Shown: positions 23,072-34,970 of the stretch, in pieces
Layout: each line of letters starts with the position of its first letter
Position numbering within the stretch: position 1 is the first letter of the stretch
Source: Plasmodium coatneyi
Taxonomy: Eukaryota; Apicomplexa; Aconoidasida; Haemosporida; Plasmodiidae
DNA length: 64,000 nucleotides
Direction: 5' to 3'
NCBI RefSeq assembly: GCF_001680005.1
Contig: NC_033568.1
Location: 1,922,001-1,986,000 of the forward strand
Translations under genes and position numbers: made by a program
The notes under the pieces: generated by a model
What the model was told of the DNA's origin: nothing
Databases searched by the model: none
The model's input: only the letters and a program-made list of their open reading frames with translations

Positions 23072-24255
23072 TCATACCAAAGCAACGGTTTGTAACGGTT
23101 CGGTATGGTTCGTTACGGTTTGGTGCGCTTTGGTTCGCTTTGGTTCGCTTTGGTTTGCTTTGGTTCGCTTTGGTACGATATATTTTGTTCCTAAACGTAC
23201 ACTCAAAAGTATACATACCATAAAAGTAACAATGGCAAAACCACAAAGAGGGCAGGAGTATGGCAGTGGTGGACCACCTATAGAAAGGGTCACAATCAAA
23301 CCGACACAACACAAAGCTAATACATATAAAATGGAAAGGGTCAACACAAGAGGTGATGACAAGAACGGCGACAGCAAAGCTCCCCCTTTTCTTGTCCATA
23401 ATCTTCTTTTTATAATATATAAGAGTTTATTAAAAAATCCCCTAGGTCGAAATTCCCTGGGTCGGAATTCCCTAGGTTGAAATACCCCTGGGGGATGGAA
23501 TACCCCTATTCTTCTTTCATTTTTTTGTGCTTTATTTTTTATATGTGATGTTTGATAGTCATCACTTCGATCCTCAAGGAGACTATCCATGGAGCAAGTG
23601 CTCTCTATGGAGGAACTGCTGTCCAAAGAGCAGCAACTGCTGCTACTACTGTTGTTTGTTGATAGGGAAGTAACACTTTCCATGGGAATGCTATCCATGG
23701 ACAAGGTGCTGTCGAAAGAGCGGTCTATTGCATCGCAACGACGACGATTCTTCCAAAAGGAGTGATAGGAAGAACCCTCATTATCGATTTTGGGATGTTC
23801 CTTTTTACCATTGTTACCAATTCTTGTTGCATGGAATCGGTGAAATAATTTTTTTATCGTTCTGATCAAAGAGACCGCTTATTCTTTCCTTCTGTAAAGG
23901 GATGACGTCATCGTCGTTGTTGTTGTTTGATGTACCATCATCATCACTCCACTTGGATTTTAGTGTTTTCACGCCAGCGCCTAGAAGATTTTTCTTCTCA
24001 GTTGTGACATTTTTTGATATGCCTAGCGCAGTCACGTAAAAAAAAAAAGAAGTTGTTAGGGGTGGTGGGATTTTTTTTTTCTATTTCTTTTTTTTTCAAT
24101 TTTTTAGTGAAAAGCATAAAAATTCGTTATAATAAATATGTGCAAATTTTTAGGTGTAACAGTTGCTGTTCTTATGTTACGTGGTGGTGGCTGGAATGTG
24201 GTGCCCACTGGCACAAAACGGAGATGAGTATTAAATATTTTGCAAGAGGTGTCAT
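23072..24255 (-). pseudogene. 2TM-b: broken 2TM gene (splice acceptor and frame lost)
   Basis: Exon 1 24255-24181 is intact (signal peptide ending SSHHH, donor GTAACA). Exon 2 should begin at 24035 with GTGACTGCG (VTALGI), as in the genes at 44383 and 52917. The two bases before it read AC, not AG, so the expected acceptor is gone. The nearest AG, inside the exon, gives a frame with an early stop. A second lesion is a one-base frame change near 23840-23870, around a run of seven A, after which the frame continues to 23072. Both membrane segments are recognisable (SSPLVLTLSILYVLALCCVG and the later FAIVTFMVCILLSV). The end overlaps a short repeat reading KRTKANQSEP. Confidence 0.75.
23098..23180. 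repeat. Short tandem repeat GGTTCGCTTT
   Basis: Repeated 10-12 bp words (TTTGGTTCGC, TTTGGTTTGC, TTCGTTACGG) forming the 3' end of the broken 2TM-b frame. On the minus strand they read as repeated KRTKANQ. Confidence 0.75.
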
Positions 24256-25072
24256 TTTGTTTGTTTCTTTTTTGAGTGTGTGTGTAGAAATATATTTTTA
24301 AAGGAAGGTAGTAATTAAAATGTACATAATACTAATTAATGCAAAAGTTATGATAATAATTTGAAATAAGAGGGACATGGTTTTTAGTTCTATTCTATAC
24401 AATTTTTGCATTAACATCCCTAATAATCCTATTCCCTTTTATGAGAAAAAAAAAAAAAGAGAATGTTACACCCCCTCCCCCACACTCTCCATACTATTCA
24501 ACACTTCTTCTAACGGTGTAATAGAAATATTTTATACCTTTTTAAAAAAAATAAAGTTAAATATGTTTGTGCATATGCTTGCGATCTACATTCATTCCTT
24601 TTTTTTTTTTTTTTAGATACAATGATGGAAGTAATAATATAGGAAAAAAAGGAATTATATCTTTCGTATTGGTGGAATAAATGTAATTTTTTTTCTTTAG
24701 GTGTGTAAGGGGGATTGTAAGGGGAGGTGTAAGAGGGGGGTGTAAATTTGTGTGTTAGGTGTGGAAAGAAGGAATAAGAAGGAATAAGAAGCAAAGAAGG
24801 AATAAGAAGGAAAGAAGGAATAAAAGGAAAGAAGGATAGGAAGATCAAAGGAAGGAAGAAAATAAATAAATAAATAAATAAATAGAGAAAAAAAATTTCC
24901 ATATTAAATTCGTTCATTAATAATAATTACTTTGCAAAAGTTATGAAGAACTCCTGAATACTCCATGTTTTATATATATGAACATATATATAAGAAGGAA
25001 GGAAGAAAACAAGCACGCATACCTAACATAAATTCGTTATATACACTACCATAATATGTACACATGTGAACA
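24256..25072. other. Divergent intergenic region 2TM-b / KIR6
   Basis: At about 24280-24345 (-) lies a copy of the 2TM upstream block. At 24700-24860 a purine-rich array is built on GTGTAAGGGG, then GAAGGAATAAGAAGG. This is the strand switch from the minus block to the long plus block, and holds the start regions of both neighbours. Confidence 0.55.
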
Positions 25073-26227
25073 ATGTCAGAACGAAAGGGACCATTAGGGG
25101 TTTGTTTTTCTGCTTTAACGAGCGTGTGTATCCATATATGCATCTACCATTTTTTTTTCTTGTGTGCCCCATTTAATGGAAAAAAATGCAGAAGAAAAAG
25201 AATATATATGGAAAAAATATCCATTTATACACAATATACTTTTTATTAATTACATATTTATAGGTGGATGATATAAATGGATTACCTTCAAAATTGAAGT
25301 ACAAGACATTCGACGATGGGGAAGGGGGCGACGATATGGAAGGTGAACCTACGTGTCAGTGGCAAACGGTGAAGAATAAATTGACCACTGCCCTAAACAC
25401 TGCATTAAGCAGTTATGTATATCTGCAGAAGGATATTGAGAACATTGCAAAAGCTTGGTGTTCTGTACTTAATGAAGCACAGAACAAAAGTGAAGGAGGG
25501 AAGGAACTGAAGAATGATTTATATTACCTTTTTTATTATTGGTTAGGAGATAAAATATGGAATGATCCAAAGGGGAACACAACATTTTCAACAATTATGA
25601 AAGAAATTTACGACAAATTGAAGAACTTCTCCGAATCAGAATATACGTATGGAGAAATTTGCACGAAGGATATTGATCAAAGCAAGTTCAACGAAATGAA
25701 ACTAGCATATGAGTATTATATGGACCATAAAAAAATAAAGGAGCAATTAGGGGATGATGAGAGTGTGGGTTATCCTTGTACCCTTCAGTACAGTGAACTC
25801 CTGGATAAAACTGTTTCAGCTTATAAGAAAATGTATGCAAGTCTACATACTGTGCAACCTAATAATGGCTATTGTGACAAATATAAAGAAATGTTCAACC
25901 ATTACGATACTGTCAATCCTCAAGAAATAAAATGCGAGAACGTATATACGGAAAAGTCGACAGCCGATACAGGTACCATTGCAGCCATTTCGTCTACATT
26001 TTCTATAGGAGCACTTGGTGCTGCCGCTACTTTCTTTTCATATAAGGTAAGTACATAATTAAGGTAATAATTATGTAATTATAATGGACAATTATAATTG
26101 TAATGATCATTATAATTGTCCATTACAATCACAACTGAAAAAAATTGTGTGTACATACAGACACGGACACACACCATTCATTTTTCTTTTTATATGAACA
26201 AACAAATATATAGAATACACACAGTGT

Positions 26228-26276
<49 letters not shown>

Positions 26277-26588
26277 ATATATACGTATATATGTATTTAC
26301 CCCTTTCCCTTTTTTATTTTTTAGTATAATCTTCTACCTAATTTGTTCCGCAAGCAAGTAAAAAACATTGCAGGAAGAAGAGGGAAAAGAAATTTTGTTA
26401 AACGTGACGACAACGACACCTCAAAAACATATTCCATAGAGGGTTCTACTATAGGTTCCGCTTTGAGCTCAATAGCAGATGCTTCTACCATATATAATGG
26501 TAGGCCACCACCACGACCACCCAGAAGCGGAATGGCAAATAATAGGAACGAACAAAGAAGAAAGAATATTGGTTATGGACGCATGTAA
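25073..26588 (+). CDS. KIR6: KIR/PIR variant antigen
   Basis: Exons 25073-25099 (MSERKGPLG), 25264-26046 and 26325-26588; 357 aa. The first donor is GTTTGT, weak but a GT. Ectodomain landmarks are GLPSKLKYKTF, AKAWCSVLNE, LYYLFYYWLGD, LAYEYYMDH and NGYCDKYKEMF. The ectodomain joins the membrane segment (ending FSYK) almost directly, with hardly any linker. The tail starts YNLLPNLFRK and ends IGYGRM. Intron 2 includes a TA microsatellite of more than 40 bp at 26230-26273. No defect is visible. Confidence 0.88.
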
Positions 26589-27710
26589 CATGTAATATGT
26601 ATTTTCCCGCCCCCTTTGCAAGAGAAAAAGAATTATAAAGGAGCACCATGCACACAGTTCCTTATGATGATAACATTTACCATAGAAGAATTTTACAAAT
26701 ACTGTGAATATTATGCAAATGTCTGTTATTGTACAAGGTTGTGTAAATTATGCAAATGTCTGTTATTGTACAAGGTTGTGTAAATTATGCAAATGTGTAG
26801 AAACATTGTGCAAATGTGTTCACTATTATGTTAATTTATGTAAATGAAGGAAACAAATATAAAAAATTTTGGATAATTTGGATAATTTGATAATTTCAAT
26901 TTTTCACATCAATTGCATTTTTCATGAATCACACATTCCATGCTAAGCACAATTTTCACAAATTTATAATTTCACAAATTAACCATTACAATTCCATATT
27001 TTTGTATAAATAGCATGCAATGCCCACAAAAAAAAGGTGAAAATTCTATATTTAAACATATGGAACTTATGTGATTATGCATATCTTCCCATTGAGTGCT
27101 GTGGTAGATGCTTCTCTACAGCGACGCAGAACAACAGTACGAAGTACTATAACTACTATACGCATGAATAAGGAACACTATTTTAGTAGTGTAATCGTAT
27201 GGTGCTGTATAGAAAATGATCCCAGTACTAATTTCACTCGACGTACTTTTTACTCTTATAGAATATTTATACTTTAGATGAGTTGTTCACACTTCAAGGA
27301 AAAAAGGAAGGAAGGGAGCATATAAGAAATTTCATTATTCCCTTATGTCATACTTTGTTTTTTCCAATACGCTCATTCTCTTCCCATACATTTTTTTCCC
27401 TTAAATTATATATATGTGCACATAAAAGTGCGATACATATACACCATACCGTTACCATTTCATAAGAGTTAAACAGTATATGTACTATTAGGAAAGGGTA
27501 AAAATCTAATATATTTACTCATGCATAATCATGAAGTAAATAAAAGGGGGAAGGGTACGCATACACATATTCATTTCGTCAGTAGTAATAATAAATAAAT
27601 AAAAAAAAAAAAAAAAAAAAAAAAAAGAGTCCCAATAAAATAAAGTTACTATGTACATATGAAATATATACATAGAAATATACACATAAGCAAAGGAAAG
27701 AAAATGAACA
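26589..27710. other. Intergenic gap KIR6 / KIR7
   Basis: Two perfect tandem copies of a 45-bp unit containing TCTGTTATTGTACAAGGTTG and AAATTATGCAAATG lie at about 26715-26800. The rest is AT-rich. A 68-codon open frame at 27071 resembles no family in the window and is not called. Confidence 0.5.
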
Positions 27711-27809
27711 ATGGCACCACAACCACCATCAGCAACACAGGTTCGTTCTCTTATTTATAATTCATACGTATACATACATATATATGTATATGTACATACA
27801 TATATATGC

Positions 27810-27876
<67 letters not shown>

Positions 27877-29036
27877 TTGCTGCCAATTGTATTTGCAGGT
27901 AAAGGATTTGGACGGTTTACCCTCCCGAGAAGCGTACCAGAATCTCGAACTCAGCTGGGAATCATACAAAGATGAGAGTTCTATCAGTGGAATAAAAACT
28001 AGTCTGCAGAAAATATTACATCAGCATTTTGAGGATGCTACCTGTTTGGATAAAATTATAGGTGTCTGGTATTATATAACGAATATAATGCTGGATAGTA
28101 CATCATCCTTTGAGGACCGCTGCAACTATTTCTATTATTGGTTAGGAGATATGTTACATAACAAATTGAAGACGGATGGTTCTTTTCATGACGCCATGAA
28201 CAGCATTTATACCGCATTGCAGAAAGTACGCGGTACAAAACCATGTGAAACTATAAAAACTACTCTTGTTGGGGAAACATTCCTCATCAGGAGAAAAATA
28301 ATATTCGACTATTTAAAGGATCGTAATACTATAAATTCGTACGCTTCGGGTGCTCAGTCTGGTACTTATAACTGTACGGAAGCATATTTTAAATACCTGA
28401 AGGATGTTAAAACTTATTATACAATGGTCGAAGCAAATTGTGAAATCGAAACAGAGGAAGGCAGTAATGACCCCTGTTGTAAGTTGCTTAGCGGAAAAGA
28501 AGGAGGTGTAAAACCCACTCCGCCGGACCCATCAGAATTAACATGCCAAGTAGTGGACAAATCACAAAGACAAGCGGAAGATGTAAGGGGTCAAGGTCCA
28601 GATCCTCCTGAGAGAGCAGAACTCCAGGATGATGATGGTAGTCACACCACTGCAACCACCATTGCAATTCCTTCCATCCTAGGAGTAGCAGCATTACCAA
28701 CAGTTGCCTTCCTTCTTTACAAAGTAAGTAATAACTACAATTAGTATTATCATAGATCTATCTATATATATATATATTTCTACATACATATACATATTGT
28801 ACATATATTTATATATATAGGTATATATATATGTATATATGTGTGGACATGTGGACATATATATATGGTAACCCCTTCCACCCTTAACCCCCTCCTTTCC
28901 AATCCTTCTTTTTTATTAGTATAATCTTCTACCTTCTTCGTTTGGTAACTACTTCCCGAACAATAGAAACAAAAGAAGAACAACAACAGCAACATCAATG
29001 GGACCACACCACTTTAACGACGACGACGACATTTAA
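27711..29036 (+). CDS. KIR7: KIR antigen with shortened tail
   Basis: Exons 27711-27740 (MAPQPPSATQ), 27899-28723 and 28920-29036; 323 aa. Landmarks are GLPSREAYQNL, GVWYYITNIM, RCNYFYYWLGD, KIIFDYLKDR and DPCCKLLSGK. WYY replaces the usual WCY. The membrane segment ends LLYK with an AAA-GTAAGT donor. The tail starts YNLLPSSFGN and stops at TAA 29034-29036. The following 18 codons stay in frame and would read as the [17 protein letters not shown] ending of KIR12, up to TAG 29088-29090. The stop is therefore a one-base change (TTA to TAA) that trims a conserved tail; the protein is otherwise complete. Intron 1 holds a long TA microsatellite. Confidence 0.87.
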
Positions 29037-29295
29037 ACAACAATAAATTCATCCGAATATTCTATTCCATATACATCATCATCCACCTAGACGAACAACA
29101 ACATCATCTCAGATGATTATATATAACACTTTCCGCAATGTTGTAATTATTATGTGCGAATACAAACACTTTAATAATAATACCACGACACTAACACCAC
29201 ACCACACTCTAATAATAATACACCACACAAGCATCACACACTCTAACAACACCATACTAATAATACCACTCTAACACAATCCATCTACCACCACA

Positions 29296-29455
29296 CTAAT
29301 AATACGCTAAAATAGAATAATACACTAAAATAGAATAATACACTAAAATAGAATAATACACTAAAATAGAATAATACACTAAAATAGAATAATACACTAA
29401 AATAAAATAGTACACTAAAATAAAATAATACACTAAAATAAAATAATACAGGAGT
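29296..29455. repeat. 18-bp minisatellite
   Basis: About nine copies of AATAATACACTAAAATAG, with G/A variants late in the array. It lies between KIR7 and its partner 2TM gene. Confidence 0.92.
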
Positions 29456-29549
29456 ACACTCTATAAAACCTTAAATCTGTCGCGCTATACTTAAAAAAAA
29501 AAAATTCAATTTCCTTCCACCCTAATACCTTCCTAACACATGCGAACAA

Positions 29550-30005
29550 CGTGCAAAAAATACGACTCATTGCTCCCTCATTTTAAACTATGTTACTTTT
29601 TCACCATTATATCTAAAATAAAAGGGGAGCAAAATAAAAATTTTTTTTTTTTGAGCACGCAAACATGCAAAAGCATGCGCAAACATGCAAAAACATGCGC
29701 AAACACATTCACACAACGGAATACAACGCTGTACACCTATACATATATACATATATAATATTAATGCTCAAAATATGTGAGCACAATCAGATTCTATTGC
29801 ACCATCAGAAGTGTGATCTATGAGGAGAGTGGGGGTCACTCTCCTTGTAGAATGCTGATCACATTAATTAATTTTTTTGGCAACATAATTATGTGCTAAA
29901 ATAAAATATTTCTTCGTTATTTTGCATTATTATAATAACATCTATAGGTATGATATTATACATTTTAATAACTCCTTTCTTTTAAAATATATATGTACAC
30001 ACCTT
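29550..30005 (+). promoter_or_regulatory. Conserved upstream block of the 2TM gene at 30141
   Basis: Two parts. A distal part (about 29640-29870) has TTTTTTTTGAGCAC and GCTCAAAATATGTGAGCACA. A proximal part (about 29920-30002) has TTTTGCATTATTATAATAAC, then CCTTTCTTTTAAAATATATA. Both recur upstream of the genes at 39097 and 52917; the proximal part also appears before 44383, 21997 and 24255. Confidence 0.6.
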
Positions 30006-30140
30006 TGAAATGAAAAAAAAAAAGTAGTAAATAGCAAGTTGAATACGCAAACTATTTTATTAATGCTTACTAATAATAAAGAAATAAGAAATAATCATAG
30101 AATCTATTAATATAAATAAAGGAAGAAAAATAAAAATAAA

Positions 30141-31192
30141 ATGGCACCCTTCCTTACAAAATATTTACTACTCACCTTCGCCATACTCTACTCCTCGTGG
30201 ACACAACATCCCAACGACTATGTAAGATGTTCATAGGAACAGCTGTACATTAACAAATGCTGCACTTATTATGATTATGAATGAACATTTTTTCACTTCA
30301 TTTTTGCACTAAAATTAGAGAAGGAACGAAAAAAAAATTCAGCCCTTCTTTCCATCCTAACAACCCATCTACCACCTCTAACAACCTTCCCTTTCATCTA
30401 CCACCTCTAACAACCTTCCCTTTCATCTACCACCTACCAGTTAACAACCCACCTAACAACCCACCTAACAACGTTCCTTCCACCTACCACCATCCCTAAC
30501 AACGTTCCTTCCACCTACCACCACGATAATAACCTTCCTTCTTTCGCTCTACCATCTTTTTTTTTTAGGTTATGGTGCACGCAACCCCATCATGGGGCAA
30601 AGGTAGTAGTACAACAGCAACAGGAAGAAGTAGTCAATATAGTACCTCAGATGGAAGTATGACCACGGTCAGATCATCACCATCAGTAGGAAGTAGAAGT
30701 AGTGTTGGAACACAAAAATTGAGTAAATACCCCTTTGGCCGTAATACAAATTCCTCCAATAAGAACAATACCACCTTAGGGGGAATGTGTAAAAAATTAC
30801 ACTCTAAAGTTGACTCAGGACCGTCACAATGCGCAAAAAATAAAACACAGAATAAAAAAGCAGGGTGCGCATTAAAAACACCCTTCAGTAAATTTACATG
30901 TTGTAAGAAGCTGGCATGTGGAAAAATGAGTACTAAAGCCTGGTTAATTCTTATATTGGTTTTTTCAGTGTTTTACCCACTAGCTTTGCCACTGATAGGT
31001 TTGGGTATTTTTGCCTTAATGGAAATTGTAGAGCACGGTACCCTGTCCCCTCCAGTAGTTCTCGCAGTGGCAGCAGTAATTTTTATAATCGCAGTATCAA
31101 CCTACATAGCAATATTAATAAAATTCTATCGTTCAAAAACATGGATTCGTTGTATTGAAAAAAACATCAACCTACAAAATTGCACTAAATAG
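30141..31192 (+). CDS. 2TM-c: secreted two-membrane-segment protein
   Basis: Exons 30141-30221 and 30569-31192; 234 aa. Exon 1 is a signal peptide (MAPFLTKYLLLTFAILYSSW). Exon 2 starts VMVHATPSWGK, almost the same as at 39097. A Ser/Thr-rich part follows, then a Cys/Lys stretch (CAKNKTQNKKAGCALK, CCKKLACGK), two membrane segments (about 158-178 and 190-212) and a short basic end. Function is unknown. No RxLxE/Q/D motif is present after the signal peptide. It lies 1.1 kb behind KIR7 on the same strand. Its intron contains CCACCTCTAACAACCTTCC words, the same repeat class as the KIR introns. Confidence 0.85.
30345..30545 (+). repeat. CCTAACAACCTTCC words in the 2TM-c intron
   Basis: Loose copies of CTACCACCTCTAACAACCTT and ACAACCCACCTAACAACCCA in the only intron of the gene. 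The same repeat family is in KIR introns, so it is shared across gene families. Confidence 0.75.
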
Positions 31193-32386
31193 ACAAGAAA
31201 AAATACAAAATTTGTTCCTTAAAGGAATAACAAACAATACCAAACATTGTGCACTAAATAGAAAACAATACAAAATTTGTCAATTAAAGGAATAACAAAC
31301 AGTACAAAATTTGTCGATTAAAGGAATAACACAACAATACAAAATTTGTCCATTATAGGAATAACAACAAACAATACAAAATTTGTTCATTAAAGGAATA
31401 ACAAACAATAGCAAACATTGTGTATTGAATGAAGCACAACAAACATAGGCAGATTGGAAGAGTAGGGCGAAAAGTTTTACCTATTCCCCCCCCCTTTTTA
31501 AAGGGAATGGGGGAGCATGGTTATTATGCACGCAATATTACCACGCTCACTATTGCTGAACCCTGGTAGTGTTCCATGTGGATCTTCTATATACATATAT
31601 ATGTATGTATACATATATACATATATGTGTTTGTTTTCTCTTTCTTCTCTTCTCTTCCTCTCATAAATAATTCCATGCACAGTTTCGTCTGCATGCCCTG
31701 TATAACATATACACACTTCCTATATAATTGAGCTATTTTAAAAAATACTCATAAATATACAAGGATTCAGGAGGGGAGGGAATATTCTATATACATCAAC
31801 TGTATATTACATATATATATACGAACAATTTTTAATTAACTCCCTTAATAGCAATAAAACGAGCTTTAATCAGTAGTGCGTGCTGAAAACTTTGCCAAAA
31901 AGAATTATCCTTTCATATATTCAAGAACTGAGCACCATGAATAATAGTTGTATGAATAACTATATTACAAAGAATAATATAATGATAGATGCATGATATA
32001 TGGGAAGTTCGACCTTCCTAATTTGGTTCTAGCATTTCACTATATTCGCCGCTCCTATTTTCGTCCCTATTAAAATATGTGTGTATAAAATCATTTTGAT
32101 GCATATGAAATGCCTTTTCTGTACATGTAATTATTGCATGTGCATATATATAGGAAGTTATCATTATTTGAAAGAATTAAACGAAATATATATTATTATT
32201 ATTGAAGAAACAAGAAGTGAAAATTCCATTCATTCCACATATATACATTGCACATATATAAGAAAATATATACAACAAACAAAACCACCTTCTTTTTTAA
32301 AAAAGTAGAAATTATATTATATATACAACAGAAGAAATAATCACATAACAACAGAAGAAGAAAAGTACACATATAAAAAAAAGGAG
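31193..32386. other. Gap with a 3' repeat behind 2TM-c
   Basis: Directly behind the stop, 31200-31430 holds about five copies of a 50-60 bp unit around AACAATACAAAATTTGTC and TTAAAGGAATAAC. The rest is AT-rich up to KIR8 and includes the KIR motif at 32157-32170. Confidence 0.65.
32157..32170 (+). promoter_or_regulatory. Conserved KIR upstream motif, copy at KIR8
   Basis: GTTATCATTATTTGAAAG followed by AATTAAACGA lies about 217 bp before the KIR8 start. It closely matches the KIR13 copy (GTTAGCATTACTTGAAA, then AATTAAACGA). Confidence 0.45.
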
Positions 32387-34970
32387 ATGGCAGATGAGGT
32401 AATGAAAAGATTACTTCCTTCCTTGCAAAGAAGGAAGAAGGGTCTTAGAAGGAAGGGGATTAGATGGAAGGGGCCATTTGAATAATGATCATATAGTAAC
32501 TTTTATGTACATGATGTACTGTAAAACGGGAAATGCAAAAAGGCGCAAGAGCATATATATACCTATACACACATACATATATATATGTATATAATACATC
32601 ATATATATATATGTAATGCGTATATATATGTATATTTCATTCGTTCATTATATATTTATAGGAGGACAAATTGGAAAATTTATACTCAAGTGTAAATTTC
32701 TACAGGAAATTCAGCAAGTGGAATGATAGTAAGGATTGTAGTAGTTTGCGCAGGAATGGGGGAGCGCAAGAAGGAATAAGTACTTATACTGGTATTGAGT
32801 TATATAAGGAGAATATCATGGGTGCATGGTGTAGTATGCATAAGGAAAAGGGAGTCACCACGTCAAATGATAGTGAATGGTGTTATTTCTTCTATTTTTG
32901 GCTGGGGGACATATTATCTAAGCATTTGAAGGAAAGAGAAAATTTTGGGAATGATATGGGAGAAATTTATGGTGAACTGAAACCACTGGCGGCTGGAACT
33001 GATTGCAAAAATCTATACCCCCAAATTAGTATAGAATCCTTCAAACAAAGAAAAATCATATTCGACTTCTGGTATGATCATAATATTGTACGAACTCTCT
33101 TAAAATATACTGGACCTGAAGGTCTTAAGATATGTGGAACTTACATAGGGGAAGTTGAAACAGCACGTACTGCTGTGGAATCACATTGTGGAAACCACGG
33201 AAATGATGATTACTGTACAAATTTTTGGAATGATCATAAACAACAAATTAATCAGGAACTCCCAAAGTTGCAACTTAAACTGGGAGAACTAACAGAACAG
33301 TACCAAAAGGCAGAAGAAGCGAAACAATCCGCACTCTCCAAACTAGAAGAAGCGGTTCGTCAAGCAAATGAAGCTTCTTCTCTTTCTTCTGCTTTTGGTA
33401 CCATAGCAGCAATAGAATTACCAGCATTGGCATATTTTCTATTTAAGGTAAAATATTACCATTATACATTATACTTGCGAAATATAAATAATAGTAATTA
33501 CTACTTCCTTTCCTTCCTTCCCTCCTTAGACACATCCTTTCCTTCTTCCTCCTTAGACACATCCTTTCCTTCTTCCTCCTTAGGCATTCCTTTCTTTCCC
33601 TTCCACCTTAGACCCCTTCCTTTACTTCCTCGTCCTTAGATGCTCTTCCTTCCCTCCTCCTTAGACCTTCCTTCCTTAGACCCTCTTTCCTTCCTTCCCT
33701 TCCTTCCATAGACCTGCTCCTTCCATCCTCCTTAGATCCTCCTTCCTTTACGTCCACCTTAGACTACTTCCTTTCCCTAGCTCCTTAGACCTCCTTTCCT
33801 TCCTCAGACCCTCCGTTACATAGACCTCTTTCTTCCTTATACTACCTTCCGTAGACCCTCCTTAAACCTCCTTCCTTTCCTCCTCCTTATATCTTCCTTC
33901 CCCTCTTTACACCCTCCTTTATTTCCTCCTTAGACCTACTTCCTTAGACCCTTCCATCCACTTCCTTAGACACTACTTCCTTCCACCCTACCACTCCTAA
34001 CAACCCACCTACGACCTAAACATCAACCTACCACCTATCACCAACCACCTAACAACCGACCTACGACCCTACCACCGATAACAACCTTCCTTCCAACCTA
34101 CCACCTACCAACCATCTAATAATTTTCCTTCCACCTACCAACCATCTTATAATTTTCCTTCCACCTACCAACCATCTAATAATTTTCCTTCCACCTACCA
34201 ACCATCTTATAATTTTCCTTCCACCTACCAACCATCTTATAACTTTCCTTCCACCTACCAACCACCTAACAACCTTCCTTCCATCACCACAACAACCTTC
34301 CATCACCACAACAACATTCCACCACCACAACAACCTTCCACCACCCTAACAGCATTCCTTCTAACACGCCTAACGACCTTCTCTTCCACCAAACACCCGT
34401 AACAGCCTTCGTTCCACCTAACAAAACATTCCTTCCTTCCACCCACCACCCCCCACAACCCTAACAACACTTCCTCCCGTCCTTAGACTCTTCCTTCTTT
34501 AGACCACCTCCTTTCCTTACTTCCTTAGAACCTCCTTCCCTTCCTCATTAGACCCCTTTCCTTTTCTCCTTAGACACTTTCCTTTCCTTCATTCCTTATA
34601 CCATCCCCTTCCTTCCTTTCCTTCCCCCTTCTTCGTTCCCCTTCCCTTCCACCAACCACCCCTAACAATCTTTTCCTTTTTAACCCTTCCTTCCCTTTAG
34701 TATAAACCATGGTCTTCTTTGTTTGGTAGTCGCTCTTCTGGAAATGAAGGAAGAAGAATTAATAGAAGAAGAAGATCTGCTGGACGCATATTTAATGCGT
34801 CTACGGAAGACAACTTAACAGAATATTCAACGGACACTTCCACAATAGGAATTTTAAGAGAAAATTCCACCACACTACGTTCTCCTGCTGTAAACAGCAG
34901 ACAACCCAAAGGAAGAGCAGGAGCGAATAATACGCCGGGTCGCCAAAATATAGGTTATCAAAACATGTAA
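32387..34970 (+). CDS. KIR8: KIR/PIR variant antigen with very long tail intron
   Basis: Exons 32387-32398 (MADE), 32662-33447 and 34701-34970; 355 aa. Landmarks are MGAWCSMHKE, CYFFYFWLGD, KIIFDFWYDHN and DDYCTNFWND. A Lys/Glu/Leu-rich stalk (LQLKLGELTEQYQKAEEAK) follows, then SSLSSAFGTIAAIELPALAY and the membrane segment ending LFK. It is the closest relative of KIR4. It lacks the LPS motif at the start of exon 2 (LYSSVNFY instead). The tail starts YKPWSSLFGS and ends IGYQNM. Intron 2 is 1253 bp, far longer than in the other genes, and consists almost wholly of pyrimidine repeats. Confidence 0.88.
33500..34700 (+). repeat. Pyrimidine repeat arrays in KIR8 intron 2
   Basis: First CTTCCTCCTTAGACC-type words (33510-33980). 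Then CCTAACAACCCACCTACC words, and an ordered 30-bp tandem repeat at 34111-34285 (five units around ACCATCTAATAATTTTCC). Then CTTAGACC words again up to the acceptor. Nearly every CTTAG has the form of a 3' splice site. Confidence 0.85.

Noticed and set aside
27071..27277. 68-codon plus-strand frame
   Set aside because: No similarity to any family in the window, no splice context, AT-rich gap. Not supported as a gene.
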